Assembly (NCBI GenBank): GCA_024529925.1
Contig: JAFEUB010000816.1
Coordinates: 118,092 to 182,091 of the forward strand
From: Ophthalmolycus amberensis
Taxonomy: Eukaryota; Chordata; Actinopteri; Perciformes; Zoarcidae
Direction of reading: 5' to 3'
Length of the DNA: 64,000 bases
The notes under the pieces were generated by a model. It did no database searches, was not told the origin of the DNA, and worked only from the letters and a program-made list of their open reading frames with translations. The translations under genes were made by a program, and so were the position numbers. Below are positions 43,801 to 56,350 of the stretch, one piece after another. Positions within the stretch are counted from its first letter, which is position 1. The number at the start of each line of letters is the position of its first letter.

Positions 43801-45452
43801 TTTACACCACTGAAAAAGATTTACAGGTCTTTTTATCGATTAAATATAGTGTTTAATTAAAACCTGCAATCCTTAGCCTTGTAAAGATCACCTCTTCTCT
43901 ACAACTACGACATCCTCTTTAAAAAATGCTAAACATTAGCAGACTTCTGTATTCTATAAACTTCCTGTATTGTCTGAATCCCATTCCACGTCCGAGCTGC
44001 ACCTTTTAAACGCCTTCACCCTTTTTAATTAAGCGGCGGAGTTTCACGACCTCTCGTACGAGCCTTCCTCTTCCCAGTCTCAACCTGAGCAGAGGTCTAA
44101 TCAGCCAGAATAAGTGAAAACACCTGTGTAGATCTGCAGGCTCTTTAAATGGGTCACGCTCAAGTGGTACGCAGGTGGTGCTTGTTGAGCTAATTGCTGG
44201 TTCAGACTAAATGTGCACGAGTGAAGAAAAGGGACCAAACAGCAAAATACCAGTTTAAGAAAACAACGCTCTTCTGAAACACAAATACACAAAAACTCAA
44301 ATTGTTTCGGCTCCACAGCTTGTCAACTCACTTACACAGCAGTCTGATATTATTGTCTTCTCCCTGTCTGAGAGTCTCCCTCTGTGCCTCCTGCTCTTTT
44401 CTCTGTCTCATCTTTTATTTTGATCACGACTCCTCATCTCTACTTTTGTCCTGATATAAAGCTCACTGCCAGGTGCAGAGGGTCTTTCTCTCTGTACATC
44501 AACAGCCTGTCACTTAAACAGCTCACAGCACTCACCGAATCACATACTTATTGTTTGGGTGTTTGTGTGACTCACACAGCATTACATTCTGACCGCGTAA
44601 TAGTGCGAAGGAGAGGCGGTGGTGGAGATGGGGAAAAAAAGGTTAAAATGTTGATTAGAGACGTATTTGTAATACGTCAAACACAAACGTAATCGGGGAG
44701 AAAAGAGAGAAAATACATTTCTAGTCAAACGTAATTGAGAATGCATTTTAGTTTTGGGGGAACGTCATTTTTAGGAGACAGGGTTGAGCTTTACAAGTAT
44801 ATGGTGCAGTTACAGTATACCACTGAGAGGCCCAATGTATTTTGTGTTCAAGCTGGCTTAGCTTCGAGCCAATTTATCTCCCAGTCACAGCTACAAGACC
44901 AGAAGGGAAGTATTGATCTTTTTTAACATCAGTGAGTGAGGCTGCTGGTAGAAGTTCACTCAGATTTAATGGTATTAGTATCAAGAAGTTTGGAAGATGT
45001 TGAAATATGTTTATTTTGTGTGGAGACGATACGAACAGGCTAGACAATGCATTAGGGTTTGTATTCTTTATACATCATGATTTTCTGCACTAATCTCATC
45101 TTGATTCTAATTTAAGGTTTCTTAGAGGTCAGACAGTCCTATAAAATCCATCCATGATCCCCGAGCAGATCATGTGTATCTTCCATGTTAATGGAGACGA
45201 AGATTCAAGTCATTAATTCCAAGGGCAGCTTTTATTCAGCTGTAAACCGAAGAGAAAGGACACTCAGATAGCCGGACTGAGAGAGGAAGGAGGGGGTATT
45301 CCCTGAGCAGGGGAGTGATATCAAATGAAATCCGTCTCCCACTCCTCTCCTCACCGCCTCCTACTCGTTCCTTCAAGGAGAAATAACACGCAGGGAAAGA
45401 AAGGGTTGCCAAGGTCACTTTTAGTTGTCCCTTTCTCTTTCTTTCTCGTTCT

Positions 45453-45483
<31 letters not shown>

Positions 45484-48400
45484 CGGACACATAAATGTAT
45501 GTTCTTAGAGGACAGACGATATACATAATTTCCTCTGACGATGGGAGTCCTGCTGTTGCTTAATTAGACACTGCGGTGGTCATGTGACTAATCTCTTGCA
45601 ACATACACAAGCACCTTGAAGATACCCGTGAGGATACTCTGTTGCTTTACACAAAGCAACATGGAGGGTTGTAAACATCCGTCATTTCAGGGTCAAATTC
45701 AAAGTGACGCCTCACAAACACTAGTCAGAATCCGATCAAGACTTATGCTGGGCAACATTGTTAATCAATATAACAATATATAGTAATAATATATATGTAC
45801 ATGTACATGATTTTGCAAATGTATGCACATATAAAATAATCAAACTGGTGTTCAGCAGCAGTTGGTGTTTGTTGTCACCAAGCAACAACTGCTGACTTTC
45901 ACATATTTTTGTTGATAAAATGAAGCTAATACGACATTATAAGCAGTGGTGAAATACTGTACTACGTTTTGAGGTACTTCTGTTTTTAATTCTTCTTTTA
46001 CTTCAGGATGTTAAACATACCTGTGCAGCTATGCACAGTGAGGGAAGAAGAGTGTAAATTAAAAGCTTCACGCTAATTTACAGCTTGCTCGGAATCATTA
46101 AGAACAATTGGTATTTGTAGACCAATGAAATGCTATGATCCTATACCATCACAATATGATTCACAGCAAAGATGTTAAACAACAATATTTCTGCATTATT
46201 CATCTGTATCAAACACAATGTAGACCGTGCCGTCACAGAGCACATGACACACACACATTTTAAAGGTTGTGGTCGAAACTCTGTCTTTTTCAGAACATGT
46301 CGACAGCAAAAAATTGGCTTACACTGCTATCGTTGAGCTTAACGAGTTTAGAAATCTCATACCCCTAATTCTTTCTCCATCTGAGGAAATAAACATCTGT
46401 ATCAGCCACTCCAAACCAGAGAGAGAGAGCAGAGTGAAAAGATTGCCTTTCCAGCATCATTTGGTTTAATAGCTTTCCAAATTACCAGCTTCTTCGTTTG
46501 AACTGCTCTCTGTTGAAATGAAATGGGAATGTATTGAGGTTCACTGGGACAAAGGGGGGAGAAGTGACACAGACGCACTCTCATTGTGTCTCTGTCACTT
46601 ACACTTGGCAAGACAAAGACACACAGACGCGTCAATCTTCTGCTTTGCCACCACATGCCTTGTGAGATTATTATCAACTGAAACAAAACCACTTGTTTTG
46701 CTTTAAATGGCTCTAAAATAATATGTAGTTATAATATTTTAAAATGAATAAGTTCAACAACAGCAGAAAGAGCTCAATCGATTGAGTCGAGATTCAGCCG
46801 CTTCTTTTATGTTTGCAACATTGCCTCAGCTGCCGCTGCATCAGAAGAGGGAATCCTGCGACACTGACTGTGAAAACAGTGAGGCAGCCCCTTTTATGTT
46901 CCTCAAAGCTTCCTGATGTTTTGAAGCCTGGAGTTAGATTTGTCATCTTCAAACCCCAAAAAAATGAATGGCAAATGGATTGTAGTTTAATAAACTGGGA
47001 CATCTGAGGATCAAGTGAGAATGCCCCTCACTGCAGGGGGAAATTATTTATGGACTTGGTATTTCGAGAGAGGGAGTAGAGGTTTTCCCTTGTGCAGTCT
47101 GAGTTTCCTTGGAGCCAGCATTTAGTGGCCATTAGGGGAACTGCAGTTTACCACACTTCTGCTTTGGCTTCCAACTTAGCATAACAAGAGACCACTAAAA
47201 TGCATTTTGTATGAGTCTGCTGAAGAAAGCCACAGTCAGACCAGGACATGGGCACTGTGTCAGCCGACTGAACATTTACACACAATGACCACAAAAACAA
47301 AATCCAACTGGAGAGAAAAGAATATGGTTTGGCCTGAAGGGAGCTAATTTAAAAACACAGACTTTGGCAGTTCAGATGTTTATAAGAAATGTAGATAAAA
47401 GAAGAGGGGTATTGGATGTGAGGAGGAACATTTCATAATTTGATATCCTTGCAATGAAGTAAATACATTTTGTGGATCCCTGATGTACTTTCCAAAGCCA
47501 ACATAGAGAGGGTAGCATACGCAATGTATTTGCTTTAGCTGCGATAGTCTAAACTTAAAACATGGATTTTACACATGCAAGGGAACAGCCATTTCTACAA
47601 TTTAAATTACAGAGTCGGAGCAGCCAAGGAGTAAACTGATGAAGTTGTTATGCTTTCCAAAAAGAGGCAGCAGCAGAAGGCACTCAAATGTGAGAAGAAC
47701 GGGCGATGGGTCTGTGAAAACTTGGCTGTGTTTAAGCAACCCTCTGTGCTGGCTCAGAGCATTTGCTCATACACGTGCCTCCCTGATTTGAATGTCATTA
47801 GCTCTGTGATAATTTGTATGACCAAAGATCAAGATTATTCAAATGAGCATAAATCCCTTTGTTACCCAGGGATGTTGATTTCAGTAATTCTAGCATGGAT
47901 TTAATGTGACTAGAGTGTCTTAAGAGTAGAGTTGAAAATGTGAAAATATTAAAAGAAACTAAATAAATGGTGATTTTCATTTTTTTTTTTCATTTTTCCA
48001 CACTGGACAGTTAAACATTCACTGTTTCAGCCGTATACACCGGGGTGAAGCCCAGTTACCTTGCACGGCAGCTGGATCCTCGTGATATCACATATCACAC
48101 AAAAATCCTTCCTGTCAGGCTTCAACTAATGCGTTTGTGTCAGGACCAGCCAGTGACCGGACCAATCAGCGTCTGCATGGTTTAGGTGTGTGTGCGAGGC
48201 GACACAGACTCGCAGAGAAGCAACTTTTCGTTCTAAACAACAATGACGGCTCGATGAAAAAGACCTTTTCTCTCTCTTAAGGTCACGATCCATATGGTAC
48301 AGGGATGAGGAACCACAAACGGGAAACTGGCGGAACGAAGGATTCTGGGAGCTGGTCAGTGGGATTCCCCTGCTCTTCAAAGTACCGTAACTGTATCTCT

Positions 48401-49493
48401 CTCTCCAGTAGATGGAGTAAAGCCATGTTTGTTTCCTGTCTATCTTATTTTAGCTCCTGAGCTGAGTGCACACTTGCTTTTTTTTTTCTCCAACCCGTCC
48501 CTGCTTTATGCCTCGGCTCTCTTGTACCTGCTGCTCCTCTCTCTCACCGCCGTGGCCACAACACTATGATGATTTCGCAATGGACAACTGACCTGGGGAA
48601 TACATGGATAGGCTGTCAACGCGCCAGAGTTGTAAAAAGCCATTTGGAAATTACAGCTTTGCAAGCTGGTAAAAATAGGCAGGCTTCCTACAGCAGGGAG
48701 AGGTGGACATGCTGTTGAGTTTGCTGGACCTTCGTACTTGTCAAGATGAAGAGAATAATTGAGCGGGACTCGAAAGTCAACGGAGACTAAATTTCAAAAC
48801 ATGAGGGACAAGAAAGACATAAAGAAAGACATAAAGAAAAAAAGGAGGAAGACTTTAAATAACCCCCTTTCCATTATAAGCCAAAATAGACGATACTTCA
48901 TACCAGCTCACAGAGCAACTACATGAACCAGATTTTAATCAAGCTGCACAGCAAGGAATTAATTGATTAATCGTTCAGCTTATAAAATGTCAGACAATGA
49001 TAAGTGGCCATCACAGATGCCTACAGCCCGGAGCGATGTCTTCCAAGTATCTTGTGCAATCATGAAAACCCAGAAGTATTTAATTCAAAATGATATGTTA
49101 TAATGGGAAGCAAGCAAATCCCAAATTGGCTGTGACGAGCAAAGATTCAGCATTTTTACTTGTACAATTACCTGACAGTCTTAAACAGCCTAAAAGAGTT
49201 AAAGGTTTTCGGAAATGAATCCTATTTGCTTTCTGTTCAAGTGTTGGATGAGAAGACTACGGCCTCTCGTGTCTATACATTGAGTTCATGGAGATTAGTT
49301 TATTATAGCAAGAATGACAGCAGGGGTAGAGGGGACCCCTGGCGAGCACAAGTTTAAGAATAGATATAAAATCTGGCAACCTCACTGTGACGACTCCAGG
49401 AAGTCACTGCACCCAAACTGTTGCTGGCTGTGAGATTGATTGTTGATCTTCTCATCTAACTCTCGAAAAGAAGATTCATTTGCAAATGTCACA
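37851..49493. other. long non-coding interval
   Basis: About 11.6 kb without a supportable exon. A repeat fragment at about 45948-46010 (GTACTACGTTTTGAGGTACT) belongs to the teleost acttaagtac-type repeat. A (CA)n tract lies at 45453-45481. Open frames here are short, isolated and without recognisable domains. It is probably intronic or intergenic. Confidence 0.5.
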
Positions 49494-49501
49494 CTCTATA
49501 G

Positions 49502-50183
49502 CAGACCTGGGAACTGTACGGCCCCCGGGCCATACCCGTCAATGGGGAATTAAGAATAAAACGTAAATAAGTGCACATTACGCACGGAATACAGCTGCAT
49601 TGCTTTTATTTTGAAGGTGACTGTACTTTAGTACGTTCGTGAATGTGTGCGAGCAGCAGCGTCACTGCAATGTGTTGGTGAACTGAGTTTACAGTAGATG
49701 TGAGTCAGCTGTTAGCCCTCAAAAATGTCATATGCCATATGTTAAAAAAAAGACTGATACAGAGTGTAGAGTTTTTAGCAAAACATGGACTTCTAAGTTT
49801 TTATTTACTGACGTCAACCGTGTGCTTAGTTTGTGGAGAACAGATCGCAGTGTTTAAGGATTACAATTTGAATCGTCGTCACGAGACGATGCCTGATGCA
49901 GAGCGGGCACGGACATCTGAGGCTTTGCTAAGCTGCTAAAGCAACATGCTCAGAAGATGTTGGTTCTCTTTGGATCGACCTACACATGTGAACAAACATT
50001 CTCGTTCAAGCCCAACACAGACTCGATTTCTCGCACTGAACTGAAAAACTATTCAATTAACTGCTTTTAATAAAAAGGTGGAATAATATTGAGCAGGATT
50101 GAGTTCAGTCTATTGGTCCAGCCCTCCACAACAGTCCCTGTTTCTCATGTGGGCCCTTTGGGACAAACAATTACCCACCCTTG
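49502..50183 (+). mobile_element. decayed, internally deleted hAT transposon
   Basis: The flanking 8-mers CTCTATAG (49494-49501) and CTCGATAG (50184-50191) differ at one base, as for a hAT target duplication. The ends CAGACCTGGGAACTGTACGG and (reverse complement) CAAGGGTGGGTAATTGTTTG are diverged inverted repeats. At 49820-49890 the text LVCGEQIAVFKDYNLNRRHE resembles the N-terminal zinc finger of hAT transposases, but the second His is lost. From 49966, in another frame, FGSTYTCEQTFSFKPNTDS resembles the C-terminal dimerisation segment. The catalytic core between them is missing. Confidence 0.85.
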
Positions 50184-50249
50184 CTCGATAGCAATGTGAC
50201 ACACCCATCAATCTATCTAGCCACCCAAACATCTTTACCCCCTCATGCT

Positions 50250-50345
50250 GTTTAAAGCCTTGGGGGGCTGGAGCCTTCCCCAGCTCTTATTGGGCGGGAG
50301 GAAGGCACTCTGGACAAGTCCCCAGTCTATCACAGTGTCCAATAT
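50250..50345. repeat. dispersed teleost repeat fragment
   Basis: Contains GGGGGGCTGGAGCCTTCCCC, ATTGGGCGGGAGGAAGGCA and CAGTCTATCACAGTGTCC. This resembles a motif string repeated widely in fish genomes (CTGGAGCCTATCCCAGCT … TCGCCAGTCTATCGCAGGGC). The family name is not certain. Confidence 0.55.
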
Positions 50346-50519
50346 GTCAAATATAGCACAGGATGCAACGGATTAGCGTGCCAATAAAAACTACGCTGTA
50401 TGTTTATTAGAAAACCACCTCGAGGGAAGCGCCCTTCAAATCCCCTTCTTTTCATGATGCTGATGTGAGAAAACCATCTGTTACTTTATACTCTCCTATT
50501 ACCACACACTCAATGTGAA

Positions 50520-50546
50520 GGGGGGGGGGGGGGGGGGGGGGGGGGG
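50520..50546. repeat. poly(G), 27 bases
   Basis: A G homopolymer. Such tracts are prone to sequencing-length error and can form G-quadruplex. Confidence 0.95.
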
Positions 50547-53500
50547 AATCTGCTGGCCTCTCCATTGACAGCACTGAGTAACATTTCGACCACTGTCAAG
50601 AGGTTGAGAAAGCAGCAGATGGCCAGAGATACACAGTGCAGATGGTTTAAGATGAGCTCCATGTGTGAGGCTAGTGTGTCCGAAAGAGGGTCAAAGAGAG
50701 ATTCAGCAAATGATTCAAACCTGAAAAGCAGGTATGAAAGAAAGTGTTTAACAAATGCGAGAAAGGACACTTTTAGCAAATGATGCAAAAAGTAATAAAA
50801 AACGATTCAAAGAAATGGCAATGGACAGCTACAGCCTCACAGGCCTACTTACCTACATACCAGTAGACATGCTGACAAGCCTCCATATGTTTCCAAAATA
50901 TGCTTCATGGGGGCCAAATCCTTTTCTTTGATGAGCAGAGAACAGCAGCAGAATCAGGGTCAACCACATCTCTGTCACTTCATGTCGGCACATACCAGCA
51001 TGCATCAGCTCATATCTTGGATCTATATTATTCTCTCACTATTGATTTCCTTTCCTGTCCCCTGCTTTGTCTGCCGGGATAAGATGTCGCCACTGGAGTT
51101 ATGATGTTATAAAATCCTTGAGCAAAAAGAAAGAGAGGGGAGAGAAATGCACAGCTTGTTCAGGTGACTACCTCTAAAAAAATGACCAAGTATGTTTGTG
51201 TGATTGTTGTGTGAAGCTGAAATAAGTAGCCTGGGTTTTGTATTATGTATTTCCGCCTTCTCCTAATTGCCAGTATGTACTACAGCTTTGTTCTTTGTTA
51301 TTCAGTCACTAACCACTTTGTTACAATTTCTTCTGTTGCCTCTTTCTTTTACAACCCACAGTATAAATGCCAGAATAAACAGTTTTAGAGAGTGTAAATA
51401 AGAGACCTTGTGTTGTAGGCTGCTAACTGTGTTCCCATAGTTAAAGCCAAACCACACAGTCACCACAAAACCACACTTTTAATCTCCCTCAGAACATGAC
51501 GAATACGTCGCTGCTGAATTTATCCAGACCATGGATGTGGTATGTGAATCTAAAATAAATGGCCTTCTCCCTAGGCTGCAGGCAAGTTCCCATACTCCAG
51601 GCTATCACACAGACATTCTACAGAGCTCCTCACTGCCCCCCCCCCCCCCCCCTGATAGTTGACCTCCGTTCTATACTCTCAGTGGCCCTCTTGAACAATG
51701 TTCCCATGAGTCACCCATCTTGGAACGAAGCATGGAAAACTTGAAACGATTGTGTCCATGTTGCTAACAAATACCGCCTTACTGCTAATGGAGGCATAGG
51801 TACAATACAGTGAGACTGCTCAATACTATAAATTGATCAGTCAATCGGCTTCCGGGTTGAAAGTAAGGAGTATTTTCATTGATAATTAATCTGCAGTTCG
51901 CTTGTTGATTTCATGATTTATCATTAAATCTATAACATTTTAGAAAATACTGAAAGATGCTAACTACATTTTCCAAAAGTCTGAATTCTACACCATCTAC
52001 TAATGAACATTGTTGCTGATAAAAGAATGAACTAATTTATTAATTACAAAAGTTGTTGTCCTTAAACTTTCTGTCAACCAACTAAACGTAATCAACAGCA
52101 CTATCGCCGCATTGCCAGCATTCATTACAATTGAACTGTATTTACTGACTCGTGTTTCTAACAGAGAGGACGCTGCTCAACAGCCTCGTCTGATCATTTG
52201 ACTGAATTGCCATTTTGTTTCACAATTTGAATCAGCGATGTAGGCAGCAGTTCATAAGTCTGGCTATTGTTTAAAATAGAAGGGGGGAAAGGGAACAATA
52301 GTGTTGAGCCAAACTTGGAGCAACAACTTGCATTTGGAGATAGCAGCCAGACCTGCTGCAAATGTCCACCAGACGTCATATTAAAAAGGGATTTACACAA
52401 TAAAAGACGTTTTTTGAAAATTGTAGATGATAAAAACAGGTTATTTTAATTGTGAAAACCATGTAGGATAGTGTCTGTGACTCAATGTTTGCATCTTAAT
52501 GCAATACATTTACTTTCTATCTTGTCCAAAATGTACTAATGCTAGTAAGAACTCTACAATTGAATGAAAAATGAAGTCTTAGCGTGTACATCCCTCAGGG
52601 CTTTGCCTTTGATGAATGTGTAAATCACAGCTATGCACCCGTCAGTGATATAAAATCATGATGATTCATGAATTCCGAGAATTAAAAAGAATTACCCACA
52701 CGAGAGACTATTTCTGATTCAGCATGTGATATTGGACATAGTGTCTCTCTGAGGGAGTCACATACTCTTACATGGACATAAACAGACGTAGAAACAGTAA
52801 CACGGAGTGAGGGAGACCTATTCTTCTACTATCTGAGATAAGCTTGACACCATCCCTTAAAACCTTCCGGATAAATCTCCGATGAGACAAAGAGATGATA
52901 GATGTTCATTTCCCATCATTGCTATCTCTTCTGCATTACTCTTGACCTTTTTTTCAAGAGGCTACAGTCAAGGAAAGACATAATAAGAAATGGGAAAGAA
53001 GATGGAGAGAGCACAGAGAGTGTGAAAGTGACAGAGGACTCAGTTTGTGTTTATGTGTAAGATAGAGATGGGGGGGGGATGCTGGCCACACATGTCACAT
53101 CTGGAGGCATGATTATCCACCGGGATTACACTTTAATCAATCTAAAGCACTAGTCTCTGTCTGCCGCTGTGCTAATCCCATCAAAGGGAGGGCTCTTTCT
53201 GCCTGTCAGTTTACGCTCTTCCCATTCACCACCATGTTAAATGCCCCACAAAGCTGTGTGTCAAGAGTCAACCGGGCACTGCAGCAGTCAATCCACCAAC
53301 AGTTCATTCAATTTTAAGATGTTAACGGTAACAAGAAGATCAGCATTTTTGGCCATTATTGGTAGCTGCCATAGGGATTATATTTGTACTTTTCACATTC
53401 GTAAATTGGCAGTTTAACTGAAGAAAAGTCGATTAACTAGTTTAATAGTTGATTAACAAAAACACTGATGGACGACACTAATCATTTAATCATTTAAGTT

Positions 53501-53590
53501 ATTACTAAAGCATCCAGCATGCAACCATCTACACACACATGTACATACACTGTTTCTTGGAAACTGGCTCATCCTAGTTATGTATAAGGT

Positions 53591-53591
<1 letters not shown>

Positions 53592-53632
<41 letters not shown>

Positions 53633-53643
53633 GCACACACACA
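53592..53643. repeat. (CA)n microsatellite
   Basis: CA repeats with a GCGC interruption near 53631. Confidence 0.97.
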
Positions 53644-55234
53644 AACACTTAATGAATGATGCAACTTTTACATTTAGAAATTCTTTCAATTTAAGCACCT
53701 TCAAAGCACATTAACCCTTTCTTTTTTCATCAGAATTTCGTCAGGAAGTGGAACATGTGAATGTCAAAATACAAGAAAAACAGACAGTAACATGTGTATT
53801 TAATCCAGCACACTGTACAATCACAAACTACATTAGGAGAGCTGTGTGTGTGTGACTGTGTGTACGTGTGTGTCCAGTGAAAACCCCACTCTTTCATCTC
53901 CTCTCTCAGCCTCACTCACACAGCCCAGATGAATGGATGGATAGAAAAGGGGAGGGGGTGGAGAGAGACCAAGAGAGATTTGAAAGGGAAAGAGAAGTCA
54001 CTAAGGGACGGAGGTACGTAAAAAGCAAGACACATAGCTTACGAGCATTCGGGATAAAAATAACCTCGGAGCCTGGAAAATATATTTTCTGCAGACCTCG
54101 CTTCATCCATTTGTGTGTGTGTGTGTGTGTGTGTTAAAGCTCAGAGGGAGGACGAGAGAGAGAATCCTGTTTTCAGCATCAATAAAAAAAAGAAGATGAA
54201 ACACATACTGTACATACACTCTCACCTTATACAGAAGACTACTCGCAGATCAAAGACACATGTTGTCCAGATAGCATACATCTTTTCACAGGAAACAAAC
54301 CGATGACGATGTGCCAGATAAGGGCTGCAAAACAGCAAGACGCTCCGATAAAGACATGACAGGACTAGACCAAACAGACATACTAAACACGACCCATCTG
54401 CTTGATTATGGTTTGTTATGCAGAGGCTAGTTATTTCTCTCCACATTAATCTTCAGTTGGCACAAACGTCCGAACTGAAATGGTTTCGGACAAATCTGGG
54501 CCCCTGGGCTGTGGCCAAATTGGAGCATCGCATGGAGAGCTCTGAGCTTAGTCAGCCGCAGACAATGCACGGCGGTGGCATCATGACACAGAAAACAATG
54601 AGTCAGTGGGTCACTATTGTTTCGTATTTGTGCTGCGGTGCAGGCTGACAATTGCATGTGTTGGCTTTAGCTCCTGGGAGAAGGCATGACCACACAGCAG
54701 GAACAAAGTGTGATGTACTCGGGGCCCTATTTTTAAATGTTAGTGTATTTTTATTTTATTTTTTATTTGAGAAAAAGAGATCAATGGGTGATTTTCAGCT
54801 ATAATGGGTTTTGAGAGAAGCCCTTATAGACTATTTTTATACACATTAGCTTCATTTTTGGACATTCAAACACCATTCACCCAGATATGAATGTGAACCC
54901 ACTCAAATTAGAGTTAATGTTGACCTCACAGTAAATATTTAATTTTAAATGTGCTGGAGTTCAGAGCCAACGCGACAAGAATGTGTCTGCATTGCTCTTC
55001 ATTTATTGCACATTCTTCCAAGGCTGCAACCAAACCGCATTCTCATATTGATTGTACATTTATTGAGAACATGTTCTGCACTGACTGCTGCTTTCTGTTG
55101 TGCCACTATTATATGCATCCTTATGCACTACTGAAACTGCAAGTACGTCTGTACCCTATCACTCAATGGTTAAAATAATTAACAGTGACAGCTGACCAAG
55201 CAGACTTGTTTGAACAGGATAGCCTTCCTTGTAA

Positions 55235-55473
55235 GGGGCGACCGTGGCTTACTGGGTAGAGAGGGTTGTCCGCCAACCGAAAGGTCACCGGTTCGATCCT
55301 CGGCTGCACCGTGTCCTGTGTCGAAGTGTCCCTGAGCAAGACACTGTACCCCTAACTGCTCCCCGGGCCCCTGTCATTGGCAGCCCACTGCTCCCTATAT
55401 ATACAGGGATGGGTCAAATGCAGAGAATAATTTCCCCACTGTGGGACTAATAAAGGAATCTTTCTTCTTCGTC
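55235..55473 (+). mobile_element. tRNA-derived SINE
   Basis: The head is tRNA-like: an A-box-like TGGCTTACTGG at 55245-55255 and a B box GGTTCGATCCT at 55290-55300, spaced as in pol III type 2 promoters. The body carries TCCCTGAGCAAGACACTGTA and CCCTAACTGCTCCCC, known from teleost SINEs. The tail ATTTCCCCACTGTGGGACTA then AATAAAGGAATCTTTCTTC is of a LINE-matched type. It is a retroposed copy, not a functional tRNA gene. Confidence 0.85.
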
Positions 55474-55869
55474 TGTTGTAAATATTCAGAACAACAAGAA
55501 TTCTTAGCGACGAGGAATCTAATTTGCTCTGAGGCTCAGACGAGAGTTTCATTAAGACACTAATGTTGCTAAGGAAATATGAGCGTGAGAAGGATATATG
55601 TGAGACTGGTGCTACAGAAAACCTAATTTAAGATGCAAATTATATCAGGGATAAAGATTGAGCTCTCTCCCTCGCTCCCCCCCTCACCCGTCAATGCTGC
55701 CTCCTCTTATCTTCTTCCTCTCTTTCTTTTTTCTTCCCCGTTCTATCCTCAGTTGTTCTCTCTCCCTCCTTCCCTCCTCCCTCCTTCCATCTCTCTGCAT
55801 CTGATTTGCTGGATGCAAAAAGAGCCTCAGTGTTTCAGGAACCGACTGCTGACTGATAGAAATGTCTGA
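55474..55869. other. spacer between SINE and LINE
   Basis: Includes a pyrimidine-rich CT/CCT stretch at about 55660-55800. No gene was seen. Confidence 0.5.
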
Positions 55870-56350
55870 TTGGGTCGCAGACAGAACTGGAAGAGGTGGT
55901 GGAGAGGACACTGAAGAAACTATTATCCATATTGGATAACCAGGACCACCCTCTCCACCACCTACTGCAGGGACAGAGGAGCACTTTCTCCAACAGACTG
56001 ATCCAGCTCCGCTGTCACAAGGACAGATTCAGAAAAACATTCCTGCCCACTGCCATTAGACTTTATAATAAAACACCTCGGGCCAGATCGTCGTCCTTCA
56101 CATGACTACAACGCTACACGGCTGTTGCTTGTTGTTGGTGATCCTGGCTCTACTGTCCAGGTTGTTTAGTTTACTAGTTGCTAATTTTATTTAATTAATA
56201 CCACTATTTTCAATATCTGCTCTGTTATTTTATTGTACTGTAGATATTGTGCATTCCATATGTTATATTTTACTCTGTAAATTGCTGCTGAAACAAACGA
56301 ATTTCCCCCTGGGGATAAATAAAGTTTACATCTATCTATCTATCTATCTA
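55870..56350 (+). mobile_element. 3' end of a non-LTR retrotransposon (LINE, L2/CR1-like) with (ATCT)n tail
   Basis: A short frame (55896-56105) contains HHLLQGQRSTFSNRLIQLRC, then HKDRFRKTFLPTAIRLYNKT. This is the C-terminal region after reverse transcriptase in fish L2/CR1-type LINEs. It is followed by a 3' UTR ending ACGAATTTCCCCCTGGGGAT then AAATAAAG and (ATCT)n at about 56330-56350. The copy is 5'-truncated, as is usual for LINEs. The clade call is by resemblance only. Confidence 0.8.

Larger units (their letters stand above)
50346..55234. other. non-coding interval
   Basis: No gene was supported. It contains a 27-base G run (50520-50546), a 17-base C run (51636-51652), and CA/TG tracts at 53592-53643 and about 54111-54133. 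Confidence 0.5.

Noticed and set aside
49700..49939. Small protein-coding gene with a zinc finger
   Set aside because: It is a remnant of a hAT transposase inside a flanked transposon, with a lost zinc ligand and missing core.
55235..55310. Functional tRNA gene
   Set aside because: A and B boxes are present, but no full cloverleaf was found. The sequence continues into a SINE body and LINE-type tail.
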